From a virus, in IMG/VR virus record IMGVR_UViG_3300035092_000015, positions 1-64,000 of that record: a stretch of DNA of 64,000 bases. One strand, written 5' to 3'. The position numbers and the translations under genes are program-made. Below are positions 16,886 to 24,821 of the stretch, in pieces. How positions within the stretch are numbered: the stretch's first letter is position 1; each line of letters begins with the position of its first letter. The notes beneath the pieces were generated by a model. The model was given only the letters and a program-made list of their open reading frames with translations, did no database searches and was not told the origin of the DNA.

Positions 16886-17656
16886 ATGAGCGGCAGCAAG
16901 ATCGTCACCGACCAGACCAGCTACAACGGCGAACCTCGGGCCCTGCCCGATGTGGCCAGCGAGCACTACACCGCGATCGACGGGGTGGAGGTCATCGCCC
17001 GCGAGTTGGCGGTCTCGCCGCACCCCCGGTGGAAGGACCAACACCCGCAGACCCACCATTTCATCACCAAGCTGCTGCTGGCCGACGGGCGCGAGGTATA
17101 CGAGTGCAACCACTGCCACCTGCACGATCCGGAGTTGAAGTCGATCAAGGCCCACCTGACCAAGCACCGGCCCAACCCGCCGCAGCCGTTGACCGACGTG
17201 GAGACGATCCGGACGGTGCTGCGGGAGGTCGAGCGGGCCCGCCGGCTGTACGGGGTGGGCCGGTACGGTAAGTACGCGGTGGACGCGCTGACCCGGCTCG
17301 GGGTCCGTCCGGCGACCGGCGATGAGTGGACGGTGGCGAAGGTGACCAGCCTGTACGGTGCCTACAAGGACCGCTACCCGGTCCGGGCGCCGAAGGTTAC
17401 CGCCCGCCCCGTGCAGCGGCGCCCCCGGGTCGTCGCGGCTGCCGTCCCGCCGGCCCCCGAACCGACGGTGGTGGTGTCCGGCAGCAACCGCGACCTGATG
17501 CAGCTGCTGGTCCAGATCGACGCCATCGTCCACCACGCGATGCGGGCGGTCGCGGCAGCAACCGACCCGGATGAGCAGATCGTGGAGAAGGCCGCCAAGC
17601 TGGACCAGCTGGTCGCCGGCCTGGGCGAGGACACGATCAACAAACTGCTGGCTTAG
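16886..17656 (+). CDS. hypothetical protein with a C2H2 zinc finger
   Basis: 256 residues; AAGGAG precedes ATG 16886. Residues about 70-100 read YECNHCHLHDPELKSIKAHL then TKH, a C-x2-C-x12-H-x3-H finger. A basic helical segment follows (REVERARRLYGVGRYGKYAV), then a Pro-rich linker and a C-terminal helix bundle. DNA binding is likely. The gene ends in TAG and overlaps a convergent gene by four bases. Confidence 0.65.
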   Translation: MSGSKIVTDQTSYNGEPRALPDVASEHYTAIDGVEVIARELAVSPHPRWKDQHPQTHHFITKLLLADGREVYECNHCHLHDPELKSIKAHLTKHRPNPPQPLTDVETIRTVLREVERARRLYGVGRYGKYAVDALTRLGVRPATGDEWTVAKVTSLYGAYKDRYPVRAPKVTARPVQRRPRVVAAAVPPAPEPTVVVSGSNRDLMQLLVQIDAIVHHAMRAVAAATDPDEQIVEKAAKLDQLVAGLGEDTINKLLA

Positions 17657-18054
17657 ACCCCATCCTCCGGCACCTCTCTGGCCTCGGCCGGGGGGGTGTC
17701 GCTGTAGGTGGGTTCGGTGTTGTCCGCCGCGTTCAGGTCCAGCGCCAGCTGCTCCGCCTCGTTCTCGTCCTTCTCGTCCTTAGGGACGCGGATGACCACA
17801 CAGGTCGCCAGGGTGGCGATCGAGTTCGCGTCGACCGACAGGAACACCGGGTCGCCGGTGCGCATGTCGGTTGCCCGGCTGAACACCAGCAGCGTCTTGC
17901 CCTGGCGGGCTTCGGCCCACGTCCGGGTCATGTGCTCGTGGACCTGGTCCTCCTGCGCGTCCGGGTCGGTGTCGTCGGGCAGCTCCAACGAGTCGATCAC
18001 CTGCGCGCGGTGTCCGCTGGCCAGGGTCATGTCAACCACATACTCAACCTTCAC
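17653..18054 (-). CDS. hypothetical acidic protein, last gene of the 16-kb leftward unit
   Basis: 133 residues. A beta-rich N-terminal domain (MKVEYVVDMTLASGHRAQVI) is followed by a very acidic tail (KDEKDENEAEQLALDLNAAD). GTG/ATG-type overlap with the upstream gene. It meets the rightward gene tail to tail with a four-base overlap and no obvious terminator. Unknown function. Confidence 0.6.
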   Translation of the reverse strand: MKVEYVVDMTLASGHRAQVIDSLELPDDTDPDAQEDQVHEHMTRTWAEARQGKTLLVFSRATDMRTGDPVFLSVDANSIATLATCVVIRVPKDEKDENEAEQLALDLNAADNTEPTYSDTPPAEAREVPEDGV

Positions 18055-18752
18055 GGTGCCTCTCCTTGTGTCTCCGACGGTGGGGGGCTATCGACATCCC
18101 CCCGTGGGGGTTTCAGTGTCTCCGTGACCAACGGGAGTACCTTCGCGATACCTTCGGACAGCGACCCGTGCGGGTCCAGTGCTGCCATCCGGGCGACGTT
18201 GATGAACAGAGCGCCGGTGGGCAGGCCGTGGCTGCGGACCGGGATGGTGTTGATGATCGGACGCCACGCCGCCTCAACTGCCTTCCACACTCCGGGCGAC
18301 CCGGCGACCCGGATCTGCTCGGTCGGGTTGACCAGCCGCTCCAACGGGTTCGGCTGGGTGTCCCAGATCGGGCTGTACCCCAGATCGAGTGATTCGCACA
18401 TCCCGGCGAGGCTGTCCAGTTCGGGTTGGGCTATCGGGTAGGTGACGACGGTGGGCAGCGGTCGGACCCGGATCGGGCCGGTCGCCAGGTGCAGCCACAT
18501 CTCCGGTTCGGCGGGTTGGCACACGAACACCAGGTCGCAGTAGTCGGCGAGCGTGTCGAGCCGGCTGGTGGTGGGGATGGCCCACCGCTCGAGCAGATCC
18601 ACCGTCTCGGGTGGGGTGCCATCGGGGGGGGCCCAGACCATCCCGTGGGGGTGGTAGGCGATCACGGAGTGGTACCCGTAGTCGCGCATGGCGAGCGCGA
18701 GCGGGATGCCGCGTTCCCAGTCGAGCCCGATGACCCCGATGCGTCGTTTCAC
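18051..18752 (-). CDS. Rossmann-fold protein, nucleotide-sugar dehydrogenase-like
   Basis: 233 residues from GTG 18752 (first codons GTG AAA CGA). The N-terminus RRIGVIGLDWERGIPLALAM is a dinucleotide-binding strand-loop-helix resembling UDP-glucose/GDP-mannose dehydrogenases, with ADYCDLVFVCQP as a later strand. The glycine loop is atypical (GLDWERG) and the protein is about half the family length, so it may bind a nucleotide without being a full dehydrogenase. It ends the sugar island. Confidence 0.5.
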   Translation of the reverse strand: MKRRIGVIGLDWERGIPLALAMRDYGYHSVIAYHPHGMVWAPPDGTPPETVDLLERWAIPTTSRLDTLADYCDLVFVCQPAEPEMWLHLATGPIRVRPLPTVVTYPIAQPELDSLAGMCESLDLGYSPIWDTQPNPLERLVNPTEQIRVAGSPGVWKAVEAAWRPIINTIPVRSHGLPTGALFINVARMAALDPHGSLSEGIAKVLPLVTETLKPPRGDVDSPPPSETQGEAP

Positions 18753-18763
18753 CCTGCCGCCTC

Positions 18764-18940
18764 TCAGACCGCCGATGAGAACCCGGACACGGCCTCGCGC
18801 GGGTGATCGACCTCGCGTTGTAGCCGGCGCAGCGTGGCCTCCAACGCTGGATTGCCGGCCAGTTCGGGCAGCTTCGCGAGGCGCGCGCCGTCCAGCCGGG
18901 CCACCGTGGTCGGGACGTCCGCCGGATCCGGGTTCGTCAC
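18764..18940 (-). CDS. small helical protein
   Basis: 58 residues from GTG 18940, overlapping the glycosyltransferase stop by four bases. Predicted helical (LAKLPELAGNPALEATLRRL). Context only: it sits in the sugar island. Confidence 0.5.
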   Translation of the reverse strand: MTNPDPADVPTTVARLDGARLAKLPELAGNPALEATLRRLQREVDHPREAVSGFSSAV

Positions 18941-19629
18941 CGGGCGTCTCCTTGTCCCGGGACCCCGGAGGTGTTCCCGCCGTCGGCGTGGTATCGCCAG
19001 GTCCGCTCCGCCAGGTGCACCATCTGCTGGCTGTTCCTGACCGCGTACTGCGACAACCCGATGATGTGGTACCAATCCTCGTTGCCGTACTTCTGCGAGT
19101 CGCCCTGGAACGGGTCGTTGATGAACCCGACCGCCTGGGCGGCGTCGGTCCGGACCAGGAACGTGATCGTGGTGTGGTGCGGGGTGGCCGGGTTGAACGG
19201 GATCCCGAAATGCCCGAGCGGGTCATTGTCCTCGGTCATCCACGGGAACACGAACATCGCCCCGGTCGCCTCCGCGACCTCCAGACACCGTTGCAGGTGC
19301 TGCGGCAGCCACTCGTCGTCCGAATCGCACCACGCCATCCACTCGGTCTGGACCTGGTCCAGGATCTGCTGGCGGGTCCAGCCGGCGCCGTGTCCGTCGC
19401 GGTCGTTTACGACCAGGATCCGGTCGGGTTGGCGGGTCTGGTTGACGATCGACCGGAGTGTCCGCTCGAGCTTCCCGTTCACGTACCGGGCGGGGTGGGC
19501 GGCGACGCAGGCGGTGACGGTGCCTGGGATCAAGGTGCGGACGGCCCGGTCCAGGTAGTGCTCTAGCGAGTACTCCGTCTCGGTCTCGGCCTCGGTCGCG
19601 TCGGTCGCGTCGTCGATCAACTCACCCAT
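18937..19629 (-). CDS. GT-A glycosyltransferase (family 2-like)
   Basis: 230 residues. The domain starts near residue 37: PGTVTACVAAHPARYVNGKL, TLRSIVNQTRQPDRILVVND, then EWMAWCDSDDEWLPQHLQRC, the DxD region of GT2 enzymes that binds metal and nucleotide sugar. The C-terminal part carries the acceptor-side residues (NEDWYHII). It would move a sugar from a nucleotide sugar to an unknown acceptor. One of four glycosyltransferases within 6 kb. Confidence 0.8.
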   Translation of the reverse strand: MGELIDDATDATEAETETEYSLEHYLDRAVRTLIPGTVTACVAAHPARYVNGKLERTLRSIVNQTRQPDRILVVNDRDGHGAGWTRQQILDQVQTEWMAWCDSDDEWLPQHLQRCLEVAEATGAMFVFPWMTEDNDPLGHFGIPFNPATPHHTTITFLVRTDAAQAVGFINDPFQGDSQKYGNEDWYHIIGLSQYAVRNSQQMVHLAERTWRYHADGGNTSGVPGQGDAR

Positions 19630-19741
19630 GGTGCCCCCTCCACTTCTCTCCGAGCCACTCCGCCAACGCTACCGCCGCTAGGCCCACCAACAAGATGATG
19701 ATGCCGCCCAGACCTTGTGGGTCGTCCCAGCCGCCGTTCAC
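19622..19741 (-). CDS. 39-residue membrane peptide
   Basis: GTG 19741 overlaps the upstream stop by four bases, and the frame overlaps the downstream start by eight. It has one hydrophobic segment (GGIIILLVGLAAVALAEWLG) and a basic end (EKWRGHHG). Fits a small inner-membrane protein coupled to the neighbouring glycosyltransferases. Confidence 0.5.
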   Translation of the reverse strand: MNGGWDDPQGLGGIIILLVGLAAVALAEWLGEKWRGHHG

Positions 19742-20433
19742 CCGCCACCGCCGTGTTCGTGCAGAATCCACCAGGTCGCCCACGGCAGATCCATATTCCA
19801 CCGGACCGGCGCCGGCCCCAGCTGCGACAGCCGCAACAACACCGGCAGCGACAGCTGGTCCTGATGCGACCAGTTCACACACTCAACCCACCACAGATCC
19901 GACAGCGCGATCACCCCCGGGGTGTGCCGGCGTACATTCGCCCCCGTCGCGACCAACCCCCACCCGCCCGGGTGGAACGAACGGTACGCCTCAATCTGGC
20001 GCAGCACCGACGCCGGGTCGTACCGCCAGGTCAACGTCGCCGAGTATTCCCCCTCGGTGTAGATACAGTCCCGCCACGGGTGGCGCATACAGGACCAGTC
20101 GTCCGACCCGAGCGCCTGCAGGCATTTCTCCGGGTAGTCCGGGAACAGCAGCTGCATCGACCCGTCGATCCACAAGCTGACATCCACCCCGGGGCAGGCA
20201 AGCTCCGGGTGGGTCTTCCACCATTTGTGTGCCAACATCGGCCCGGTCACGGCCGGGTCGCCGTTCAGGGTGGCGATCCCGTGCCGGACGATCCGGGGTT
20301 CCCACCCGGCGGCGGCTGCCTTCTCCGCCGTCACCTCCGAATCGGTGTACAGGTAGGCGGGGATCCCGAGGAACGGCAACGGTTTGACCCAATCGTACGG
20401 GCCGTAGATCGCGGTGTACAGCGCGAGGTTCAT
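19738..20433 (-). CDS. glycosyltransferase of the DUF616/TOD1-like family
   Basis: 231 residues. Motifs fit DUF616: NLALYTAIYGPYDWVKPLP at the start, YLYTD, GPMLAHKWWKTHPEL, VSLWIDGSMQL (DxS region) and MRHPWRDCIYTEGE. The family is GT-A-like and acts on surface glycans in other organisms. The acceptor here is unknown; DNA bases, virion glycoproteins or host wall polymers are possible. Confidence 0.75.
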   Translation of the reverse strand: MNLALYTAIYGPYDWVKPLPFLGIPAYLYTDSEVTAEKAAAAGWEPRIVRHGIATLNGDPAVTGPMLAHKWWKTHPELACPGVDVSLWIDGSMQLLFPDYPEKCLQALGSDDWSCMRHPWRDCIYTEGEYSATLTWRYDPASVLRQIEAYRSFHPGGWGLVATGANVRRHTPGVIALSDLWWVECVNWSHQDQLSLPVLLRLSQLGPAPVRWNMDLPWATWWILHEHGGGG

Positions 20434-20648
20434 CGGCCGGCCAGGAAACGTTCAACCGTGGCTGAGTTGCGGTCGGTGTACGTCTGCGCTGTCACCCGGG
20501 CGACCTTGCGCAGCCAGTGCGCCCCCGACGGTCCGACTGGCCGGCTGGTTTCGAGCGCGTTGGCGTATTCGATCAACGATTTGACCGACGGCGGTGCGGG
20601 TACCAGCTGGACGTCGACCCACCACAGCAGCCGGTTGAGCAGCTTCAT
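20430..20648 (-). CDS. small hypothetical protein
   Basis: 72 residues beginning MKLLNRLLWWVDVQLVPAPP, so a hydrophobic N-terminus then a charged helical part. It is coupled on both sides by overlapping codons. Possibly membrane-attached; unknown. Confidence 0.55.
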   Translation of the reverse strand: MKLLNRLLWWVDVQLVPAPPSVKSLIEYANALETSRPVGPSGAHWLRKVARVTAQTYTDRNSATVERFLAGR

Positions 20649-21187
20649 CACTCGTACCCCCGGACCGGTGCGTGGGCGGCGATCGCCTGCAGGTTGACGT
20701 GTAGCCGCCAGTTCCACTCCGCATCCGCCAGTGCGTTGTGCCGGTCCTTCGCAGGCGGCAGGATCTGCTCCGGGTCGACCCCCAACCGGTGCGCCTCCTG
20801 CTGCAGGTCGTTGGTCCACATCGGGATCCCGTTCGGATGGTCGTTCATCGTCCCGTATAGCTGGCACAACACCACATGGTCGTAGGCGCCGTACCAGGCC
20901 CACAACTCGACCGGTTCGCCCGGCCCGGTCAGGAACTGGTGGACCTGCTCGGCGATGGTCTCCCGTTCGCGGAACACTGGGTTGTATTCATCCAGACGCC
21001 CGTCGGGGGTGTGTGGGAGGCTCGGGAGGACGTTCTCGACCAGCCACGGGTGTCTCCGGATCCGCCGCCACGGCGCGTCCAAGTCGACCGCGTAGTACAT
21101 ATCGCCTCGGTCGTTGACAATCCCGATCGAGATCAGATCGACCGTCCGGCCGTCCTCCAGGAACTCACAATCGTAGTAGAACCTCAC
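20648..21187 (-). CDS. DEDDh 3'-5' exoribonuclease, RNase AS-like
   Basis: 179 residues starting MRFYYDCEFLEDGRTVDLIS. Asp6 and Glu8 in DCE form exonuclease motif I, VELWAWYGAYDHVVLCQLYG is motif II with its Asp, and KDRHNALADAEWN is motif III (H..D). The first line resembles actinobacterial RNase AS (Rv2179c), an adenylate-preferring exoribonuclease. It may trim host or phage mRNA or tRNA. Its place among sugar genes is unexplained. Confidence 0.8.
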   Translation of the reverse strand: MRFYYDCEFLEDGRTVDLISIGIVNDRGDMYYAVDLDAPWRRIRRHPWLVENVLPSLPHTPDGRLDEYNPVFRERETIAEQVHQFLTGPGEPVELWAWYGAYDHVVLCQLYGTMNDHPNGIPMWTNDLQQEAHRLGVDPEQILPPAKDRHNALADAEWNWRLHVNLQAIAAHAPVRGYE

Positions 21188-22011
21188 CCCAACGCCTCAT
21201 TCCGGTAAGTCAGGACAGCCTCACGCATCAAGTCCAGATCGTACCGGGGCCGCCAACCGAGCAGATCCCACCCCTCGCCCGCCGCGTGGATCTCCGACTC
21301 GATCTCCCCCTGGCGCATCGGCAGGAAATCGAACCGTGGCATCTTCCACCCGGTTGCACTGGCCGCCACCCACGCGACCTGCTTCACCGTCATCGGCACC
21401 CCGGTCCCGCCGTCGAACACCCGATCCGCGTCGCAGTGCTCGACCGCATCCACCAACATCCGCGCGAGGTCGTCCACGTGGATCATGTCGACGGTCTGCT
21501 CGCCCGACCCCCAGACCGGCAGCGGTTCCTGGCGCCACGCCTTCACCGCGAACGTCGGCAGGATCTTCTGCGGGTGTCCCGGGCCGTGTTTCTGCCCCGG
21601 CCCGTACGCGTTGAACGCCCGCACATGCGCCACCTGCAGCCCCCGGTTGTGGTGCAGCGCGGTGGCGATCCGCTGGGCGGCGATCTTGGTCGCGGTGTAC
21701 AGCGACGGGAACACGTCCGGCATCAAGATCCCGACGTACCGGGCGCCGTTGCGGATACACCACTGCATCACGTTCAACGCCCCCAGGACGTTCACCTTGA
21801 CTGCTTCGTTGGGGGTGTCGAACAGTTCTGCTGTCCCGAGCACCCCGGCGAGGTGGATGACCGCGTTGGCCCCCTCAAGCCCGCCGAGGTGACCGAGGAC
21901 ATCCCCGCCGTGGGTCCGGTCGACTGACCAGGCTTGGTGGCCGGCTTTGCGGGCGGCGACCACGGTGGGTGCGCCGATGAACCCGGATCCGCCGGTGACT
22001 GCGATCTTCAT
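21184..22011 (-). CDS. NAD-dependent nucleotide-sugar epimerase/dehydratase (extended SDR)
   Basis: 275 residues. MKIAVTGGSGFIGAPTVVAA is the NAD-binding GxxGxxG motif, YTATKIAAQR contains the catalytic YxxxK, and VRAFNAYGPGQ is the usual substrate-loop signature; VDMIHVDDLARM is also typical. Likely makes or converts a nucleotide sugar for the adjacent glycosyltransferases. ATGA overlap with the methyltransferase gene. Confidence 0.85.
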   Translation of the reverse strand: MKIAVTGGSGFIGAPTVVAARKAGHQAWSVDRTHGGDVLGHLGGLEGANAVIHLAGVLGTAELFDTPNEAVKVNVLGALNVMQWCIRNGARYVGILMPDVFPSLYTATKIAAQRIATALHHNRGLQVAHVRAFNAYGPGQKHGPGHPQKILPTFAVKAWRQEPLPVWGSGEQTVDMIHVDDLARMLVDAVEHCDADRVFDGGTGVPMTVKQVAWVAASATGWKMPRFDFLPMRQGEIESEIHAAGEGWDLLGWRPRYDLDLMREAVLTYRNEALG

Positions 22012-22670
22012 GCCCACTCCTCGGTGAGTTCGGCCAACGCCTGTTCGGGGGTGATAGCGGTGACCCGGTCCAGTACCGCAGGGGGGACGGTGGTCCAGTC
22101 CTGCCAAATCTCGACCAGCCGCCGGTCCGGTGCCCACTCCTGGGGGTGGGCTGGGAACCCTGACACTACCAGACACCCGGTGGGCCAGGTGTCGACCAGG
22201 CGCAGCCGCAGATCCGGTCGGTATTCGGCGAGCATCCGGCGGATCTTCCACACGTCGCCGGTCCAGTCCCCCAGGATGGGGGTGCCGACGGGGATCCGGC
22301 GGGCTTCTTCCTGGTTACGGGGCAGGACGTCGTCGAGCGCGACGATCGAGCGGGGGTGGCAGTACCGGGCGATGTTCTGGAAGTCCCGTACGACGTATTC
22401 GATCAGGTGCATCCCGTCGATGTACGCCAGGTCGATCTGCCACCCATCAGGTCGGGGGTCGGCGAAGAACTCATCGGAGGTCATGCTGTGGATCTTCTGG
22501 TTCGCGGTCTCCACGACCAGCGGCTGCGGGTCGATCCCGATCGCGACCTCGGCTGCGAACGCCAGGTTCAGGCTGTACCCGTGTTGAACCCCGACCTCCA
22601 GGTAGGTTTTCGGCCGGACCAGCCGGTGCAGCCCGGTCAGGAACCCACGGGTGTCGCTTAGATCGACCAT
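22008..22670 (-). CDS. class I SAM-dependent methyltransferase
   Basis: 220 residues from ATG 22670 (GTG 22685 is an alternative). YLEVGVQHGYSLNLAF is motif I (ExGxxxGxS) and AIGIDPQPL gives the acidic residue for the ribose. DLAYIDGMHLIEYVVRDFQN resembles the motif IV region of Methyltransf_24-type enzymes often found in sugar clusters. Probably O-methylates a sugar or glycan. Confidence 0.75.
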   Translation of the reverse strand: MVDLSDTRGFLTGLHRLVRPKTYLEVGVQHGYSLNLAFAAEVAIGIDPQPLVVETANQKIHSMTSDEFFADPRPDGWQIDLAYIDGMHLIEYVVRDFQNIARYCHPRSIVALDDVLPRNQEEARRIPVGTPILGDWTGDVWKIRRMLAEYRPDLRLRLVDTWPTGCLVVSGFPAHPQEWAPDRRLVEIWQDWTTVPPAVLDRVTAITPEQALAELTEEWA

Positions 22671-23341
22671 GGCCGGAACCCCCACTTCTCGACAAACAAC
22701 GCCATGTCGACCCCGGTCCTGGCCTGCAACTCCGGGCGGGTCGAGGTCGACTGGTCCGGATACAGATGCCGGACCTCATCCCGGGGCATGATCAACGTCC
22801 CGCCCAACCGGCGGGCCTGCATGTCCAGGTCGTTGTCCCCGCACCACCAGGCGAACCGTTCGTCGGCCCGCAGGTTCCCCTCGCCGCGCAGCAGGAACGC
22901 CCACCCGGGCATCCGTTCATGCAACGCCGTCAACCCCGGTTCGCGGTGGAATACCGGCTCGTGGACCGGGCCGAACCCGGCAGCATAGCACCCCCCCAGG
23001 CGCATCGGGGTCGACAACCGGTCGAACCAGTCCGGCGGAAGGATCGCATCGTCGTTGCACACCGCCACGTCGTACATCGTCCGGTTAGTGCTCGACATGT
23101 TGGCGACCGCGACCCGCCCGAGCCCGACGTTCCACAGCCGGGACAGGTTCGGCGGCTGCTCCGGGTGGTGCTCCACCACAACCAGCGGGTGCCGGTGATC
23201 GTCGAAATAGCCGCCCAAGTCGGAGTTGTCCACTACCACCACCCACGCGTTCTGGGCCTGGGCGGCGGCGATCGCTTCGCGCAGTTCTTTGTCCCGTTCG
23301 CCTCGGGTGGTGATCACCGCATACCGGGGGATCCGGTCCAT
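22658..23341 (-). CDS. GT-A glycosyltransferase-like protein (GT2 type)
   Basis: 227 residues. RYAVITTRGERDKELREAIA opens a nucleotide-binding fold; AWVVVVDNSDLGG and YDVAVCNDDAILPPDWFDRL (NDD, the DxD equivalent) follow, and FAWWCGDNDLDMQARRLGG matches the ED..Y region of GT2 enzymes. Third glycosyltransferase of the island; acceptor unknown. Confidence 0.75.
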   Translation of the reverse strand: MDRIPRYAVITTRGERDKELREAIAAAQAQNAWVVVVDNSDLGGYFDDHRHPLVVVEHHPEQPPNLSRLWNVGLGRVAVANMSSTNRTMYDVAVCNDDAILPPDWFDRLSTPMRLGGCYAAGFGPVHEPVFHREPGLTALHERMPGWAFLLRGEGNLRADERFAWWCGDNDLDMQARRLGGTLIMPRDEVRHLYPDQSTSTRPELQARTGVDMALFVEKWGFRPWSI

Positions 23342-23841
23342 CAACGCTCCTTGTCGGGGTAGACGAGTTGGCCGTCGTACATCAGCCACATCCTGGACAG
23401 CTGGACCTCCATGTCCTGGATAGCCGACAGGAGCCACCTCCGGAACTCCTCAGCGGTAACTCTGTCCCGGTTGAAGATCGGCAGCCGGATAATCAGCCCA
23501 AGCCGGTCGGTCAGCGACTTGTGCGGCGGGATGGTCTGCGACAGGTAGTGCCGTTCTTCCGGCTCGGGGTCGGTGTAGCCGTTCATAGCCGGGAACCGCA
23601 TGCGGTGCAAGAACCGGTTCGGGTCCCGCACCTCGACCCGCAGCACCATCCAATCGACCATATAACCCGGAGGCGTAAACAGTGGGCTGGACGGGTCGAC
23701 CTGGTCCGGAGACAGCAACTCGAACCGCCACCCCGGTTTGTAACTGTGCCGGCGCAGCTGGGCCCGGTACCAACCATCGGTACCCGGCGGGGACAGAGCA
23801 TCCAGCACCTGCTCGCGGCGTTCCTGGACCGGGTCTTTCAC
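23341..23841 (-). CDS. hypothetical protein in sugar island
   Basis: 166 residues from GTG 23841, overlapping the upstream stop by four bases. Mixed alpha/beta with VDWMVLRVEVRDPNRFLHRM and TAEEFRRWLLSAIQDMEVQL. No motif recognised. Confidence 0.55.
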   Translation of the reverse strand: MKDPVQERREQVLDALSPPGTDGWYRAQLRRHSYKPGWRFELLSPDQVDPSSPLFTPPGYMVDWMVLRVEVRDPNRFLHRMRFPAMNGYTDPEPEERHYLSQTIPPHKSLTDRLGLIIRLPIFNRDRVTAEEFRRWLLSAIQDMEVQLSRMWLMYDGQLVYPDKER

Positions 23842-24821
23842 GACTGGTACGCCTTCAGCCAACGCCAAGCGTTCCCCTCCACCGTCCGGGTCGCGGCCCA
23901 CTCCCGACCCGCCTGCGCCATCTCGTCGCGCAGCTGCGGCGATTTGGTCAACGTCCACAGGTGTTTATCCCACTGTTTCGGGTCAGACACCAGGAACCCG
24001 GTCTTGCCGTGTTGGACCGACTCGCGGTACGCGACCACATCCGACGCGACCACCGGGAACCCCAGCGCGTTCGCCTCCAGACAGCGCAGGTCCGACTTGG
24101 AGGTGTTGAACACCGTCGGCGCCAGCGGCGCCACCGCGAAATGCCAATCCAGCAGGTGGTAGAACCGGTCGTGTCCGACCCAATCGGTCCTGCGGTGCGG
24201 GTGGACGCTGGGGAACGACGGCGGGGTCGATCCGACCGTGTGGAACTCCACCGGGACCCCCTGCTGCCGGGCCTGGTTGAACCAACGCCCGATCGGGTTC
24301 GCGGCGCGGGCCCAGTCGCCGGTGTGGGTGGCCGACCCTTGCCAGCCGACGGTGATCCGGTCGACGTGGTACCCGTGTTGCCAGTCCAGTAACGCCGCCG
24401 GGATGCAGTTCGGTACGACGTGGATGTTCCGGTTGTACTGGGCTAGCCGTTCTGCCAGCGGGGCGGTGGAGACGGTGACCACGTCGGCGACCTGCAGGTT
24501 GGCGATGATGTTCGCCTGGATCTGCGGGTTGTTGAAGAACTCGACGCTCGGGTTGTGCTGGTCCAGGTTCAACAGGTCGTCGTCGACCTCGTACACCAGT
24601 TTCGGCCGGTTCCCTTTCGACCGGGCCATCCGCTGGAAGATCCCGGTCGGGCCTTCCAGGCAGGTCCGTTGGGCGATCACCACGTCGTAATCCCAGAACT
24701 CCTCCTTCAAGGTGTTCCCGAACCGGGTGTGTTCGCCCTGCTCGCGCAAAGCCGCCAGCGGCAGTAGGATCCGGTACCAGGCACAGCCGGCGAAATCGGC
24801 CTGCCAGCCGAAGATCTTCAC
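23838..24821 (-). CDS. GT-B glycosyltransferase (GT4-like)
   Basis: 327 residues from GTG 24821. The N-terminal fold (MKIFGWQADFAGCAWYRIL, YDVVIAQRTCLEG, KLVYEVDDDLLNLDQHNP) and the C-terminal donor domain (SKSDLRCLEANALGFPVVAS and QHGKTGFLVSDPKQWDK) are typical of GT4. The ExxxxGxPVV pattern binds the nucleotide sugar. Fourth glycosyltransferase, at the upstream end of the island. Confidence 0.85.
   Translation of the reverse strand: MKIFGWQADFAGCAWYRILLPLAALREQGEHTRFGNTLKEEFWDYDVVIAQRTCLEGPTGIFQRMARSKGNRPKLVYEVDDDLLNLDQHNPSVEFFNNPQIQANIIANLQVADVVTVSTAPLAERLAQYNRNIHVVPNCIPAALLDWQHGYHVDRITVGWQGSATHTGDWARAANPIGRWFNQARQQGVPVEFHTVGSTPPSFPSVHPHRRTDWVGHDRFYHLLDWHFAVAPLAPTVFNTSKSDLRCLEANALGFPVVASDVVAYRESVQHGKTGFLVSDPKQWDKHLWTLTKSPQLRDEMAQAGREWAATRTVEGNAWRWLKAYQS

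Noticed and set aside
15524-17536. 670-residue minus-strand frame opposite the DUF932 and zinc-finger genes
   Set aside because: Composition is His/Asp/Gly/Val/Arg-rich without domains, the usual antisense shadow in GC-rich DNA; the plus-strand genes have ribosome sites and known motifs.
17640-17720. Terminator between the convergent genes at 17.65 kb
   Set aside because: Only weak G/C pairing is visible; the genes overlap tail to tail with no clear hairpin.
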